Shown here piece by piece: positions 1 to 8,939 of a stretch of 64,000 nucleotides of DNA. The DNA lies in contig JAILOK010000056.1 in the NCBI GenBank assembly GCA_024690825.1, positions 124,001 to 188,000 on the forward strand. Reading direction: 5' to 3'. The DNA is from Lachnospiraceae bacterium (GTDB lineage: Bacteria > Bacillota > Clostridia > Lachnospirales > Lachnospiraceae). Below the pieces are notes generated by a model. That model saw only the letters and a list, made by a program, of their open reading frames with translations, did no database searches and was not told where the DNA came from. The position numbers and the translations under genes are program-made. Each line of letters opens with the position of its first letter. The stretch's first letter is position 1.

Positions 1-469
1 TGTAAAGAAGGGGGATGTTTTTTTTATCGGCGCCGGAACCATACACTCCATAGGAAAGGGCATTCTGCTCGCGGAAGTTCAGCAGAGCTCAAATGTAACC
101 TACCGGGTATTTGATTACAAACGTAAGGATAAGGACGGTAAGGAAAGAAAGCTTCATATCAAAGAAGCGCTGGATGTTGCCAAACTTGAACCGGAGGGAG
201 AGCGCTATCAGGGCGTTTTCAGTTCCTTTGACTGTGCATATTTCACGGTGGACAGGAAGGATACGATCGATGGAGACAGTGATGAGATAACTGTGACTGC
301 CGGAGAGGATTCTTTCAGACATCTCCTTTTTACACGCGGGAGCGGAAAGATACGAAACGGCAGTGAAGAGATGGAGTTCAAAATAGGTGACAGTATCTTT
401 TTACCGGCTTCAAGCGGTGAACATGTTATCACAGGGAAGTTTGAGGTTATTATTACACATGTCGGATAA
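1..469 (+). CDS. manA: Mannose-6-phosphate isomerase, class I (C-terminal part, 5' end outside window)
   Basis: The reading frame is open from base 2 and ends at TAA 467-469. It shows the type I phosphomannose isomerase signature: GTIHSIG, then an E-x-QQSS stretch, then TYRVFDY. These residues belong to the zinc-dependent cupin core that interconverts mannose-6-phosphate and fructose-6-phosphate in the cytosol. The C-terminal half forms the second cupin lobe. About 155 residues are visible, roughly half of the usual 300-320. The stop overlaps the next gene by 11 bp, so the two are probably co-transcribed and translationally coupled. The family call is firm; the N-terminus cannot be seen. Confidence 0.9.
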   Translation, partial: VKKGDVFFIGAGTIHSIGKGILLAEVQQSSNVTYRVFDYKRKDKDGKERKLHIKEALDVAKLEPEGERYQGVFSSFDCAYFTVDRKDTIDGDSDEITVTAGEDSFRHLLFTRGSGKIRNGSEEMEFKIGDSIFLPASSGEHVITGKFEVIITHVG

Positions 470-2381
470 TTTATCTTGCTCTTCAAGAGTTGTTTCTACA
501 GTCGAAATACCCCATGGTATCAGAATACAGACGGATAATACGCTCACCCTTGATATCGCAAGCTTTTCAAAGGGCGATGTAGTCTTTAATCTTACGCGTC
601 TTCTGGGATATGAGGGTGAAGACAGGGGATTTGACTTAAACAGTGCCCCCGAGGAGACTTTTTATGAGGCGGGCGCTGATGAGATCACCTTAAATGCGGG
701 CGCTTTTACCGTAAGAGCCGGAAAGACCGTTCCGGAAATCAGGATCGAAAGAGAAGGCAGGCTTCTGACATCAATAAAGCCGGGTGATCTGGGCTTTGAA
801 CGAAATCCGGCCGGAGAGGCAGATGAGTATCCCGTATCGATGACGGTAGGACTTTCTTTCGGAGCATCCGAAATAATATGGGGCTTTGGAGGGACAAAGG
901 CTCCGTTTGTAAAGAACGGACAGACGATAAAAGGAACATTTCCCATATATTTTTCGGATAAGGGATATGCTCTGCTCTGTGATCATAAAGAAAGCGTAAG
1001 TTTCAGCGTGGGAGGTGAGGACCCCGGAAGGATGGTCATACGGGTTCCGGGCGAGCAGCTCTCATTTCATCTGATCAGCGGAAAGGATATAAGGGAGATA
1101 TCGGCAAATCTTAAAAATCTTACAGGAATGCCGGGCCTTGTTCCCGCCGCTGATTTCAGCCCGTGGATCTTTGCCGATCCCTCAATAGTCTGTGACAGCA
1201 CATATATCGGCACGCTTCACGGAGAGGGCTTCAGGATATGCATGAATGCGGGACCTTTTGTCAGACAGGATGACATCCTTTTTGCCGAGGGACTCGAAAA
1301 AGGATATTTTACCAAAAGGGAAGACGGCCGTGGAATAAAACAGGAGGACAGGCTTCCCGGCGCACCCGCTCTTATAGATGTTGAGGATCCTTCAGCTGTG
1401 AAGTGGTACTCCGAGAAGGTGAAGGAACTCCTTGATAACGGAGTCGACGGTTTAAGTTCTTATTATCCGGAACTGCTCACGGACCTTTTGCCGGACGCTT
1501 CAGTCTCTCTTTTTTCCGGGAATCCGGATCCGGACAGCAGCTTTGTTGTTTACAGGATTCCGGATGCGGATAAGAACTTTTCGCATATGGCAAGGACCTT
1601 AAGATCGGGCCTTTCGATGACCTTCGGCGGAGCGGCTTATTTCTGTCATGAGATATCTCCTGATATGGCAGACAGGGATCCGGAACTTTTCAAAAGATGG
1701 ATCCAGTTTGGATGTTTCTCAACGCATTTCGGCCTGAGGCTTCCGGAGACAAGACAGAACGGAGTTTTCTTTGAAGGTGAGGAACTTGAGGTCTTTAAGA
1801 AGTTTTCGGGGATCAAGAACATGCTCATGCCGTATCTTTATGAGCAGGCATGTATTTCCCATGAAACCGGTCTTCCGGTTGCAAGACCGATGGCCATGGC
1901 TTTCCCAGAGGATCCGGCATGCTTTTATCTCGACCGTCAGTATATGCTCGGTGAGAGCATACTTGTGGCACCGGTATTTGAAGAAAAAGGAAAGAGCAGG
2001 TTCTATCTTCCTTCGGGAAAATGGAAAAATCTGCTTGATGATGAGATCCTTGCGGGACCCGGTTTTTATGACAGAACATATGACACAATGCACATGGCTG
2101 TGTTTGTGAGGGAAAATACGCTTCTTCCGGTAGGAGGGGAGAATGACAGACCCGACTACGATTATACAAAGGGACTGACGCTTCATTATTTCCTTCCCGA
2201 AATGGGAAAGGGCGTTGTGACGCAGATACCTGATACATCAGGGAACAGAGTCATGACCTTCAAGGCATTTTTCGGAGGCGGCAGAGCCGAGGTGAGGATG
2301 CTTGAACCCTCCGGAATGGGCAAGGTGCCGGTGACGGTGCATATGCCTGACGGCACGGAAGAATCGGGGTATACACTGTAG
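459..2381 (+). CDS. GH31 (alpha-glucosidase/xylosidase)-like protein, probably catalytically dead
   Basis: About 640 residues from the ATG at 459, which overlaps manA. The N-terminal beta-sandwich is GH31-like (WGFGG, then NGQT, IPIYFSD-like and GYALL elements), as are the late barrel (LRSGLSM, then the CHEIS segment) and the C-terminal sandwich ([27 protein letters not shown]). The middle differs. The first barrel strands, which usually hold about 75 residues after the W/F-G-x-W element, are reduced to a short stretch near residues 265-290. The strand that should read K-T-D-F-G-E reads S-S-Y-Y-P-E, which puts Tyr335 where the nucleophile Asp should be. Asp369 matches the acid/base position, but its WGGD context is lost. 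Family membership is clear. Loss of hydrolase activity is inferred from these residues. A role in binding glycan or regulation is possible but unproven. Confidence 0.75.
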   Translation: MSDNLSCSSRVVSTVEIPHGIRIQTDNTLTLDIASFSKGDVVFNLTRLLGYEGEDRGFDLNSAPEETFYEAGADEITLNAGAFTVRAGKTVPEIRIEREGRLLTSIKPGDLGFERNPAGEADEYPVSMTVGLSFGASEIIWGFGGTKAPFVKNGQTIKGTFPIYFSDKGYALLCDHKESVSFSVGGEDPGRMVIRVPGEQLSFHLISGKDIREISANLKNLTGMPGLVPAADFSPWIFADPSIVCDSTYIGTLHGEGFRICMNAGPFVRQDDILFAEGLEKGYFTKREDGRGIKQEDRLPGAPALIDVEDPSAVKWYSEKVKELLDNGVDGLSSYYPELLTDLLPDASVSLFSGNPDPDSSFVVYRIPDADKNFSHMARTLRSGLSMTFGGAAYFCHEISPDMADRDPELFKRWIQFGCFSTHFGLRLPETRQNGVFFEGEELEVFKKFSGIKNMLMPYLYEQACISHETGLPVARPMAMAFPEDPACFYLDRQYMLGESILVAPVFEEKGKSRFYLPSGKWKNLLDDEILAGPGFYDRTYDTMHMAVFVRENTLLPVGGENDRPDYDYTKGLTLHYFLPEMGKGVVTQIPDTSGNRVMTFKAFFGGGRAEVRMLEPSGMGKVPVTVHMPDGTEESGYTL

Positions 2382-2392
2382 GATTTGCCCCC

Positions 2393-2421
2393 TTGACGGG
2401 GCGGGGTTTAATGTATATAAT
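2393..2421 (+). promoter_or_regulatory. Sigma-A type promoter of rpsU
   Basis: TTGACG at 2393-2398, a 17-nt spacer and TATAAT at 2416-2421. It lies 70 nt upstream of the rpsU start, just after the GH31-like gene, so rpsU has its own strong promoter. Confidence 0.85.
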
Positions 2422-2490
2422 CTTTTTGTGTGTTTTGAAGGCACATTATTACCCATTCAGTTTAGGATGGCTGAAGGGAGGGTTGAGAGA

Positions 2491-2667
2491 ATGTCAAATG
2501 TGATCGTAAAAGAAAATGAATCTCTGGACAGCGCGCTCAGGCGTTTTAAGAGAAACTGCGCGAAGGCCGGCATACAGCAGGAGATCCGCAAGAGAGAGCA
2601 TTACGAAAAGCCGAGTGTCAGACGCAAAAAGAAGTCTGAGGCTGCCCGTAAGCGCAAATATAACTGA
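2491..2667 (+). CDS. rpsU: 30S ribosomal protein S21
   Basis: 58 residues, the normal length for S21, a small basic protein of the 30S subunit platform near the 3' end of 16S rRNA. It begins [20 protein letters not shown] and ends in a Lys/Arg-rich tail ([15 protein letters not shown]). The start at 2491 was chosen because it has a GGGAGGG Shine-Dalgarno sequence at 2476-2482 and gives the standard N-terminus. The gene is monocistronic, with its own promoter and a terminator hairpin directly after it. The family call is certain. Confidence 0.97.
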   Translation: MSNVIVKENESLDSALRRFKRNCAKAGIQQEIRKREHYEKPSVRRKKKSEAARKRKYN

Positions 2668-2678
2668 TCTTTGAATTC

Positions 2679-2716
2679 AAACAGCCCTGTTAACCCGGGG
2701 CTGTTTATCGTTTAAT
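2679..2716 (+). terminator. Intrinsic terminator of rpsU
   Basis: AAACAGCCC (2679-2687) pairs with GGGCTGTTT (2698-2706). The tail is T-rich but interrupted. Confidence 0.7.
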
Positions 2717-2803
2717 TTAAGTAACGGGATTTAAGACGCATTAAACCTTAAGACCGGTGGTCTGCCCGGCAGAAACCGGCTTGTCATGACGGAGAGACTA
2801 TGT

Positions 2804-3388
2804 ATGTGGGACCGACAGATTCTTGGATTTGATATTTACCATATTGCGATGTGGTTCATCGCCTACAGTGTCATTGGCTGGGCAGTGGAAAGCATCTACA
2901 TGACATGGTGCAATAAGAAACTCACGAACCGCGGCTTTAACAAGGGGCCTTTCTGTCCCATTTACGGCTTTGGATTTGTGGGAGCATATCTGCTGTTTAG
3001 GCCTTTTGCGGAAAGATATGTCCTGCTTTATTTTATCGGAGTCATAGCCGGTACTTCCTTTGAACTCTTTGTCGCTCTGCTGATGAAGCGTTTTCTGGGG
3101 GCTGTATGGTGGGATTACACAAATAAACCCTTTAATTACAGGGGGATACTTTGCCTTGAAAGCAGTATCGCATGGGGGTTTTACTGCCTGTTTCTTTTCG
3201 GATTCCTTCAGAAATTCGTTTCAAAGACGACCGATATGATACCTGAAAATGTTGGAATACTCTTTATAAAGACTACGGCGGTCGTCTTTGTCCTTGACTT
3301 CACGGTCCAGCTTACAAGAGCATTGGGAATCCATTATTCCATGACTGAAATGAGAAATAAACTGAAGAGTTACAGAAAGGATCTGTAA
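2804..3388 (+). CDS. Putative ABC-transporter type IV / CmpB-like membrane protein
   Basis: About 194 residues with four to five hydrophobic segments. It carries the hallmarks of the PF06541 (CmpB-like) family: GWxxESIYM, then NRGFNKGPFCPIYG, then WWDYTNKPFN and GILCLESSIAWG. Members are inner-membrane proteins usually annotated as putative ABC permeases; no substrate is established. The ATG at 2804 was preferred over the one at 2786 because GGAGAG at 2791-2796 is well spaced for 2804 only. ruvA starts 2 bp after its stop, so the gene probably leads the ruvAB operon. Confidence 0.8.
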   Translation: MWDRQILGFDIYHIAMWFIAYSVIGWAVESIYMTWCNKKLTNRGFNKGPFCPIYGFGFVGAYLLFRPFAERYVLLYFIGVIAGTSFELFVALLMKRFLGAVWWDYTNKPFNYRGILCLESSIAWGFYCLFLFGFLQKFVSKTTDMIPENVGILFIKTTAVVFVLDFTVQLTRALGIHYSMTEMRNKLKSYRKDL

Positions 3389-3390
3389 AA

Positions 3391-4005
3391 ATGATAGGTT
3401 TTTTGAGGGGGATCGTGGCCGGAATAAAGGAAAACACCCTTCTCCTTGATGTCTCGGGGGTCGGATTTGAGATAAATGTCGGGTCTTCTCCGTTTATTTC
3501 CGGAATTTCCATGGGTGACGAGGTCACTGTGCATACATATATGTCTGTAAGGGAGGATGATATCTCTCTTTACGGGTTTGCGACAGCCGATGAGCTGTCT
3601 CTTTTCAAACTTCTGATCACTGTGAGCGGTATCGGTCCTAAGGGGGCTGTACAGATCATTTCGGCAATGGGAGCCGATGATCTTCGCTTTGCCATCCTTA
3701 CGGGGGATGCAAAATCCATAGCCAGGGCTCCGGGCATCGGTCAGAAGACTGCCCAGAAAGCCATACTTGAACTGAAAGACAAGATAGGGGACGGTTCATC
3801 CAAAGAGACCGGCGAAAACGTTTCAGCAGGAACGGGACAGAGCGGGCCTTTGGATGAACGTTCGGAAGCCGCCGAAGCTTTGATCGCTTTGGGATACAGC
3901 AGAACGGAGAGCTATCGAGCGGTGAAGGAAGCGGAAGCATTGCTTAAAGATGAATCTGCCGATGCCAATAAACTGCTGAAGAACGCTTTGAAATTCCTTG
4001 GGTGA
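3391..4005 (+). CDS. ruvA: Holliday junction branch migration protein RuvA
   Basis: 204 residues, the normal RuvA length. The N-terminal OB-fold begins [11 protein letters not shown] and contains DVSGVGFEI. Two helix-hairpin-helix motifs follow (VSGIGPKGA and [11 protein letters not shown]), then a flexible linker and domain III ([15 protein letters not shown]), which contacts RuvB. RuvA tetramers bind the four-way junction and load the RuvB motor. Its stop overlaps a possible GTG start of ruvB, which indicates coupled translation of the pair. Confidence 0.96.
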   Translation: MIGFLRGIVAGIKENTLLLDVSGVGFEINVGSSPFISGISMGDEVTVHTYMSVREDDISLYGFATADELSLFKLLITVSGIGPKGAVQIISAMGADDLRFAILTGDAKSIARAPGIGQKTAQKAILELKDKIGDGSSKETGENVSAGTGQSGPLDERSEAAEALIALGYSRTESYRAVKEAEALLKDESADANKLLKNALKFLG

Positions 4006-4010
4006 TTTTT

Positions 4011-5003
4011 ATGGAAAAACGCGTTATCGAAACAAATCTGACATCGGAGGATGAAAAGATCGAATCCTCCTTAAGACCTCAGAGCCTGTCTGAATACATA
4101 GGACAGGAAAAGATCAAGGAAAAACTGGAAATATATATAAAAGCCGCAAAGGAAAGAGGCGACAGCCTTGATCATGTCCTGTTTTACGGACCTCCGGGCC
4201 TTGGCAAGACAACCCTTGCAGAGATAATCGCACATGAGATGGGCGTGAACATCAGGATAACAAGCGGCCCTGCCATAGAAAAACCCGGCGACATGGCTGC
4301 CATACTCAACAACCTTCAGGAAGGTGATGTCCTGTTCGTTGACGAGATCCACCGCTTGAACCGCCAGGTGGAGGAAGTTTTGTATCCCGCCATGGAGGAC
4401 TACTGCATAGATATCGTGATCGGAAAGGGACCGACAGCCAGATCGCTTCGGCTTGAGCTCCCGCGTTTTACCCTGATAGGAGCCACGACCCGCGCCGGGC
4501 TGCTTTCTGCGCCTCTGCGTGACAGATTCGGCATATCCGAGAGGCTTGAGTATTATAATAACGACGATCTTACGCAGATAATAATAAATTCCGCTGGAAG
4601 GCTCAATGTAAAGGTTGAAAGAGACGGAGCCTATCAGATGGGCATGCGTTCAAGGGGCACGCCCAGGATAGCAAACAGGATACTCAAAAGAGTAAGGGAT
4701 TATGCCCAGGTGCGCTACGACGGCGTCATAACAAGCGATATAGCCGATGAAGCGCTTGATATCATGGAGGTTGACAGATACGGCCTTGATAATCATGACA
4801 GGAACATACTTACCGCCATGATACAGAGATTCGGGGGAGGCCCTGTCGGTCTCGATTCGCTTGCGGCCACGCTCGGAGAGGATCCGGGCACCCTTGAGGA
4901 TGTATATGAACCGTTTCTTCTGAAAAACGGGTTCATAATAAGGACGCCGAAGGGCAGGACAGTCACGGACAAAGCGATAGAGCATATGGGACTTAATATT
5001 TAA
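4011..5003 (+). CDS. ruvB: Holliday junction branch migration helicase RuvB
   Basis: 330 residues. An AAA+ ATPase with Walker A GPPGLGKT at about 60-67, Walker B DEIH at about 111-114, sensor motif [18 protein letters not shown], and a C-terminal winged helix ending [14 protein letters not shown]. It drives branch migration of Holliday junctions together with RuvA. An in-frame GTG at 4002 would add three residues. The ATG at 4011 gives the usual MEKR-type N-terminus and was preferred, although neither start has a clear Shine-Dalgarno sequence; translation is probably coupled to ruvA. Confidence 0.96.
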   Translation: MEKRVIETNLTSEDEKIESSLRPQSLSEYIGQEKIKEKLEIYIKAAKERGDSLDHVLFYGPPGLGKTTLAEIIAHEMGVNIRITSGPAIEKPGDMAAILNNLQEGDVLFVDEIHRLNRQVEEVLYPAMEDYCIDIVIGKGPTARSLRLELPRFTLIGATTRAGLLSAPLRDRFGISERLEYYNNDDLTQIIINSAGRLNVKVERDGAYQMGMRSRGTPRIANRILKRVRDYAQVRYDGVITSDIADEALDIMEVDRYGLDNHDRNILTAMIQRFGGGPVGLDSLAATLGEDPGTLEDVYEPFLLKNGFIIRTPKGRTVTDKAIEHMGLNI

Positions 5004-5033
5004 GTAAAAATATGAACAGAATTATTTTGCTGT

Positions 5034-5062
5034 TTGCCATAACTCCCAAATAGTGATACAAT
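5034..5062 (+). promoter_or_regulatory. Promoter of the zapA-U32 operon
   Basis: TTGCCA at 5034-5039, a 17-nt spacer and TACAAT at 5057-5062, about 43 nt upstream of the zapA start. Confidence 0.7.
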
Positions 5063-5104
5063 ACAAGATGTTGTGGTTCTGATCATAGGAGGGTACAAGA
5101 GAGG

Positions 5105-5548
5105 ATGTCTAATTATTCAGATAAGAAGGATTCGGATGTTACGATCGCCGGGAAAGTATATACCCTTACCGGATATGAGAGTGAGGAGTATCTCCAGCGC
5201 GTGGCTGCGTATATAAACAGCAGGATCTCGGAATATCAGAGATCTGACGGATTCAGGCGTCTGCCCGTGGAGACTCAGAATGTGCTGATGCTTCTCAATA
5301 TCGCGGATGATTATTTCAAGGCGAAGGAGGAGCTTGACCAGCTTTTATCTGATCTTGAAAAGAGGGACAAGGAGGCATACGACCTGAAGCATAATCTAGT
5401 GGTACAGATGACAAAGATGGAGGCGCTTGAAAAGACTTTCAAGGAACTTCAGGAGGAAAACAGCCGTAACCAGCGCAAGGTCATAGAACTTGAAGCGGAG
5501 CTTCGGGGAAGAGACCGGCAGGCGTTCACAAACAGCAGAAGGAAATGA
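5105..5548 (+). CDS. zapA: Cell division protein ZapA
   Basis: 147 residues. The N-terminal ZapA domain (DVTIAGKVYTLTGYESEEYLQ, then VAAYINSRI) is followed by a long coiled coil from about residue 70, rich in Glu, Lys and Leu. ZapA binds FtsZ and bundles protofilaments at the division ring. AGGAGGG lies upstream at about 5087-5093. The stop overlaps the ATG of the next gene in an ATGA configuration. Firmicute ZapA is often encoded next to a U32 peptidase, as here. Confidence 0.9.
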   Translation: MSNYSDKKDSDVTIAGKVYTLTGYESEEYLQRVAAYINSRISEYQRSDGFRRLPVETQNVLMLLNIADDYFKAKEELDQLLSDLEKRDKEAYDLKHNLVVQMTKMEALEKTFKELQEENSRNQRKVIELEAELRGRDRQAFTNSRRK

Positions 5549-6879
5549 CGGTCGAAAACGATTTAGTAAAAAATAAAGAGAAATATGCAGATAAGGCTGT
5601 CGGCAGTGGCGGCCTTATTTTTTCGCATGAACTTCTTTCGCCTGCAGGAGACGAAAAATGCCTCTATGAAGCGATTAATGCAGGCGCGGACGCAGTCTAT
5701 GCCGGAGTTGAGAAATTCGGGGCAAGGGCGTATGCGGGAAATTTCACTCAGGATTCCTTTATAAGTGCCATAAAGTATGTGCATCTTTTCGGGAAAAAGC
5801 TCTATCTTACTTTGAATACGCTTGTAAAGGAAGGAGAATTTCACGAACTTTACGGACTCATAAAGCCCTTATACGAAGCCGGACTTGACGGAATAATAGT
5901 GCAGGATATGGGAGTGGTATCCTTTATCGGAAAAGAATTCCCCGATCTTAATATCCATGCCAGCACTCAGATGTCGGTAAACACGCGGTACGGTGTTGAG
6001 CTGTTAAAGGATCTCGGCGTCAGCCGCGTTGTGCTTTCACGGGAACTGTCGTTAAAAGAGATCAGTGATATCCGGCAGGAGACGGGGATGGAGCTTGAGT
6101 GCTTTATTCACGGAGCCATGTGTTATTCATATTCGGGACAGTGTCTTATGTCGTCCTTTTATGGCGGCAGGAGCGGAAACCGGGGCAGATGCGCCGGACC
6201 CTGCAGACTGCCGTATTCGGCCGGAGATATGAAGGAATGTTATATATTGTGCATGAAAGATCTGTGCACGATCGATATTCTCGACAGGCTTTTTGATGCG
6301 GGGATAAGTTCGTTTAAGATCGAGGGAAGGATGAAATCACCGGCATATGTGGCAGGGGTTACAAGGATATACCGGAAGTACATGGATATGCTGCTTTCGG
6401 GCAAAAGATACAGTGTGGATCCCAAAGACAGGGATGAACTGGTGGCTCTTTATACAAGAGAGGGGATCAGTACAGGATATTACGAACGTAGGAATTCCCT
6501 TTCGATGATATCGAAGAACAAGCCGGGATACAGCAGGCTCGACAAAGAAGGAAAGACATACGGGATGAAAAGGAAAAAGATCAGCGCCGAATGTCTTGTT
6601 GAAAAGGACAAAGAGGTTTCTTTAAGCCTTATGTCTGACGGTATTTCAATAACGGAAATAGGAGTTGTGGCGCAGCAGGCGGGCAATCGTCCCCTTACGG
6701 AGGAGGCGATCATAAAACAGATCACAAAAACCGGAGACTCCTTTTTTGAGATCGATGATATCAGGATCATGACAGATGGCGAGTCATTTGTGCCGGTATC
6801 CACACTGAATGATCTGAGGCGGAAGGCTCTTTGCGCGCTTCTGGAGAAACTTGACAATGGAAATAAACGCGTTATGTGA
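5545..6879 (+). CDS. U32 family peptidase, N-terminal portion
   Basis: 444 residues. It carries the U32 core from about residue 29 (ELLSPAGDEKCLYEAINAGA) and the U32 signature at about 186-222: a CFIHGAMCYSYSG segment, then RSGNRGRCAGPCR. These Cys residues are conserved in the family, and several relatives act in tRNA or rRNA hydroxylation rather than proteolysis. The C-terminal stretch resembles the DUF3656 (collagenase-associated) domain. Related Clostridia often have one protein of about 690 residues. Here the remainder is in the overlapping next gene, in another frame. Confidence 0.85.
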   Translation: MTVENDLVKNKEKYADKAVGSGGLIFSHELLSPAGDEKCLYEAINAGADAVYAGVEKFGARAYAGNFTQDSFISAIKYVHLFGKKLYLTLNTLVKEGEFHELYGLIKPLYEAGLDGIIVQDMGVVSFIGKEFPDLNIHASTQMSVNTRYGVELLKDLGVSRVVLSRELSLKEISDIRQETGMELECFIHGAMCYSYSGQCLMSSFYGGRSGNRGRCAGPCRLPYSAGDMKECYILCMKDLCTIDILDRLFDAGISSFKIEGRMKSPAYVAGVTRIYRKYMDMLLSGKRYSVDPKDRDELVALYTREGISTGYYERRNSLSMISKNKPGYSRLDKEGKTYGMKRKKISAECLVEKDKEVSLSLMSDGISITEIGVVAQQAGNRPLTEEAIIKQITKTGDSFFEIDDIRIMTDGESFVPVSTLNDLRRKALCALLEKLDNGNKRVM

Positions 6880-7588
6880 AAGAGAAGAGGTAAAAAATGC
6901 AATACGGGAGTCGTTCCCGGATGTGCATGTGTATGAATATGCGCTGCCGCATGTGTTCCGGAGCGGATATGAGGATGAAATGAAAGCTGCCCTGTCAATG
7001 GATGAAGTAGTTGTCAGGACGATCGATGAGCTGGGGTTTCTTAAGAAGAACTCATATAAGGGACATATAATAGGGGATACCTACCTTTATACCATGAATT
7101 CGTCGGCGGTGGATTCCTTCAGAAGCATGGGAGTTTACCGGGATACGCTGCCGCTTGAACTGACATACAGGGAACTTAAGGAAAGAGAAACAGGGGAAAG
7201 CGAGATCACGGTCTACGGACACGTGCCGCTGATGGTCAGCGCACAGTGTGTATACAGGGACAGCCACGATGACATTTGTAAGAAAAAGGAAAAAGGCCGA
7301 GCTGTTTATCTGAAGGACAGGACCGGGCGGGTTCTTCCCTGCATATGCTTTTGCAGATATTGTTATAATGTGATATTCAACAGTGTCCCTCTGTCCCTGC
7401 ACAACCTCATGGATGAGGTTGTGTCCCTGAAACCTGCAGGGATAAGACTGTATTTTTCGACCGAGGACCCGCAAGAGGCGTGCGCGATAACCGGATATTA
7501 CAGGGATCTGCTGATAAAGAATATTAAAAACGCGGAATTTCCCTTAAAGGAATATACTACGGGACATTTCAAAAAAGGAGTGGAGTAG
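6857..7588 (+). CDS. C-terminal portion of a split U32 peptidase (separate overlapping gene)
   Basis: 243 residues from the ATG at 6857, in a different frame from the preceding U32 gene and overlapping it by 23 bp. GGAG at 6843-6846 could serve as its ribosome-binding site. The content fits the C-terminal region of full-length clostridial U32 proteins, including a VYGHVPLMVSAQC element, a KDRTGRVLP stretch and Cys-rich CICFCRYCYN. Together the two genes make about 690 residues, the usual size of the fused protein. This is either a natural split with coupled translation or a frameshift (biological or from sequencing). Confidence 0.7.
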   Translation: MEINALCEREEVKNAIRESFPDVHVYEYALPHVFRSGYEDEMKAALSMDEVVVRTIDELGFLKKNSYKGHIIGDTYLYTMNSSAVDSFRSMGVYRDTLPLELTYRELKERETGESEITVYGHVPLMVSAQCVYRDSHDDICKKKEKGRAVYLKDRTGRVLPCICFCRYCYNVIFNSVPLSLHNLMDEVVSLKPAGIRLYFSTEDPQEACAITGYYRDLLIKNIKNAEFPLKEYTTGHFKKGVE

Positions 7589-7601
7589 GAAGGAACCGAT
7601 C

Positions 7602-8939
7602 ATGTCAGATGCTCTGCTGGGCCTTTCCAGATATCTTTTAACATTATTCGTGATATTTTATACGTTTCACTGTTTTGTGGTCTTTATCTTCAAAAGCGAG
7701 GAAGAGAGGACCCCGTTTTATGTGATACAGAATATCCTGATGGCGCTTACGCATATCCTGGGCTTTTATGTGCTTGCCGTAAGAAGTTCTGATCCCGACC
7801 TTCTGTTTATATGCGCTTTTCAGGAGGTGATGTTTTTTGCGGTGATCATACTGTACAGGATGATATATCCGGGCGCGTCCAGGCTTATCACCAATAATAT
7901 CTGTTTTCTCCTGGCGGTGAGCTTCATCATACTGACCCGCCTGTCATACGACAGGTCGATAAGACAGTTCGTGGTAGTCGCGGTTTCACTGGTACTTACG
8001 CTTATAATACCCTTTGTGATATCCAAACTTGAGTTTTTACTTAAACGATATACCATGTATTACGGAGTGGCGGGGATCATCATACTGCTTGCCATGATGA
8101 CCAGGGGAACCGTCACAAACGGTTCGAAGATCACCCTCACTATAGGCGGGATGACTTTTCTGCCTTCCGAATTTGTCAAAGTCCTCTTTGTCTTTTTTAT
8201 AGCAGGCATGTTAGCGGATGAGGATAATATTGACGAAGAGACGGGACTGCCGCATCGAAACAGGATCATTTCCGCTGTTCTGATCAGCGCGCTCCACATT
8301 CTGATACTTGCCATGTGCAAGGACCTTGGCGGAGCGATGATCTTTTTTGTGGTCGCTGTATTTACAATGTATGCTGCGCTGAAAAAACCGCTCATCCTTG
8401 CGGGAGGGGCGGTATCGGGCGTGTTGGCCTCGATCGTGGGATATAAGCTGTTTTCACATGTAAGGGTCAGGGTGGCTGCGTGGAGAGATCCCTTTGCAGA
8501 CATAGAGGGAAAGGGATATCAGCTGTCGCAGTCCCTGTTTGCGATAGGGACAGGTTCGTGGGCGGGGATGGGCCTTTTTATGGGCTCTCCGGAAAAGATC
8601 CCTGTCGTGGAGGCGGACTTTATATTTTCGGCGATATCGGAAGAAATGGGGTGTTTGTTCTCGCTGTGCCTTATTCTTATATGCTTAAGCAACTTCCTGA
8701 TGTTCATGAACATCTCAATGTCGATAGGAGACGGATATTTTAAGGTTATTTCGCTTGGACTGGCTGTGAATTACGGTTTTCAGATATTTCTGACCATCGG
8801 AGGAGTTACGAAGCTGATACCGCTTACGGGAGTTACTCTGCCTCTTGTCAGCTACGGCGGAACCAGTGTCATGTCCACCCTCTTTATGTTTGCAATAATA
8901 CAGGGGTTGTATATAATGAAAAGAGGGACGCAGGGTTGA
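7602..8939 (+). CDS. FtsW/RodA/SpoVE family peptidoglycan glycosyltransferase
   Basis: 445 residues with about ten to twelve membrane helices. SEDS-family features are present: FLPSEFVKVLFVFF, GKGYQLSQSLFAIGTG, and the C-terminal GVTLPLVSYGGTS. SEDS proteins polymerise lipid II and act with a class B PBP. That partner is the next gene, whose TTG start overlaps this stop (TTGA). The start at 7602 has GGAAGGA upstream. Whether the pair serves elongation, division or sporulation cannot be decided from sequence; linkage to a PBP in this order resembles RodA-PbpA pairs. Confidence 0.9.
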   Translation: MSDALLGLSRYLLTLFVIFYTFHCFVVFIFKSEEERTPFYVIQNILMALTHILGFYVLAVRSSDPDLLFICAFQEVMFFAVIILYRMIYPGASRLITNNICFLLAVSFIILTRLSYDRSIRQFVVVAVSLVLTLIIPFVISKLEFLLKRYTMYYGVAGIIILLAMMTRGTVTNGSKITLTIGGMTFLPSEFVKVLFVFFIAGMLADEDNIDEETGLPHRNRIISAVLISALHILILAMCKDLGGAMIFFVVAVFTMYAALKKPLILAGGAVSGVLASIVGYKLFSHVRVRVAAWRDPFADIEGKGYQLSQSLFAIGTGSWAGMGLFMGSPEKIPVVEADFIFSAISEEMGCLFSLCLILICLSNFLMFMNISMSIGDGYFKVISLGLAVNYGFQIFLTIGGVTKLIPLTGVTLPLVSYGGTSVMSTLFMFAIIQGLYIMKRGTQG

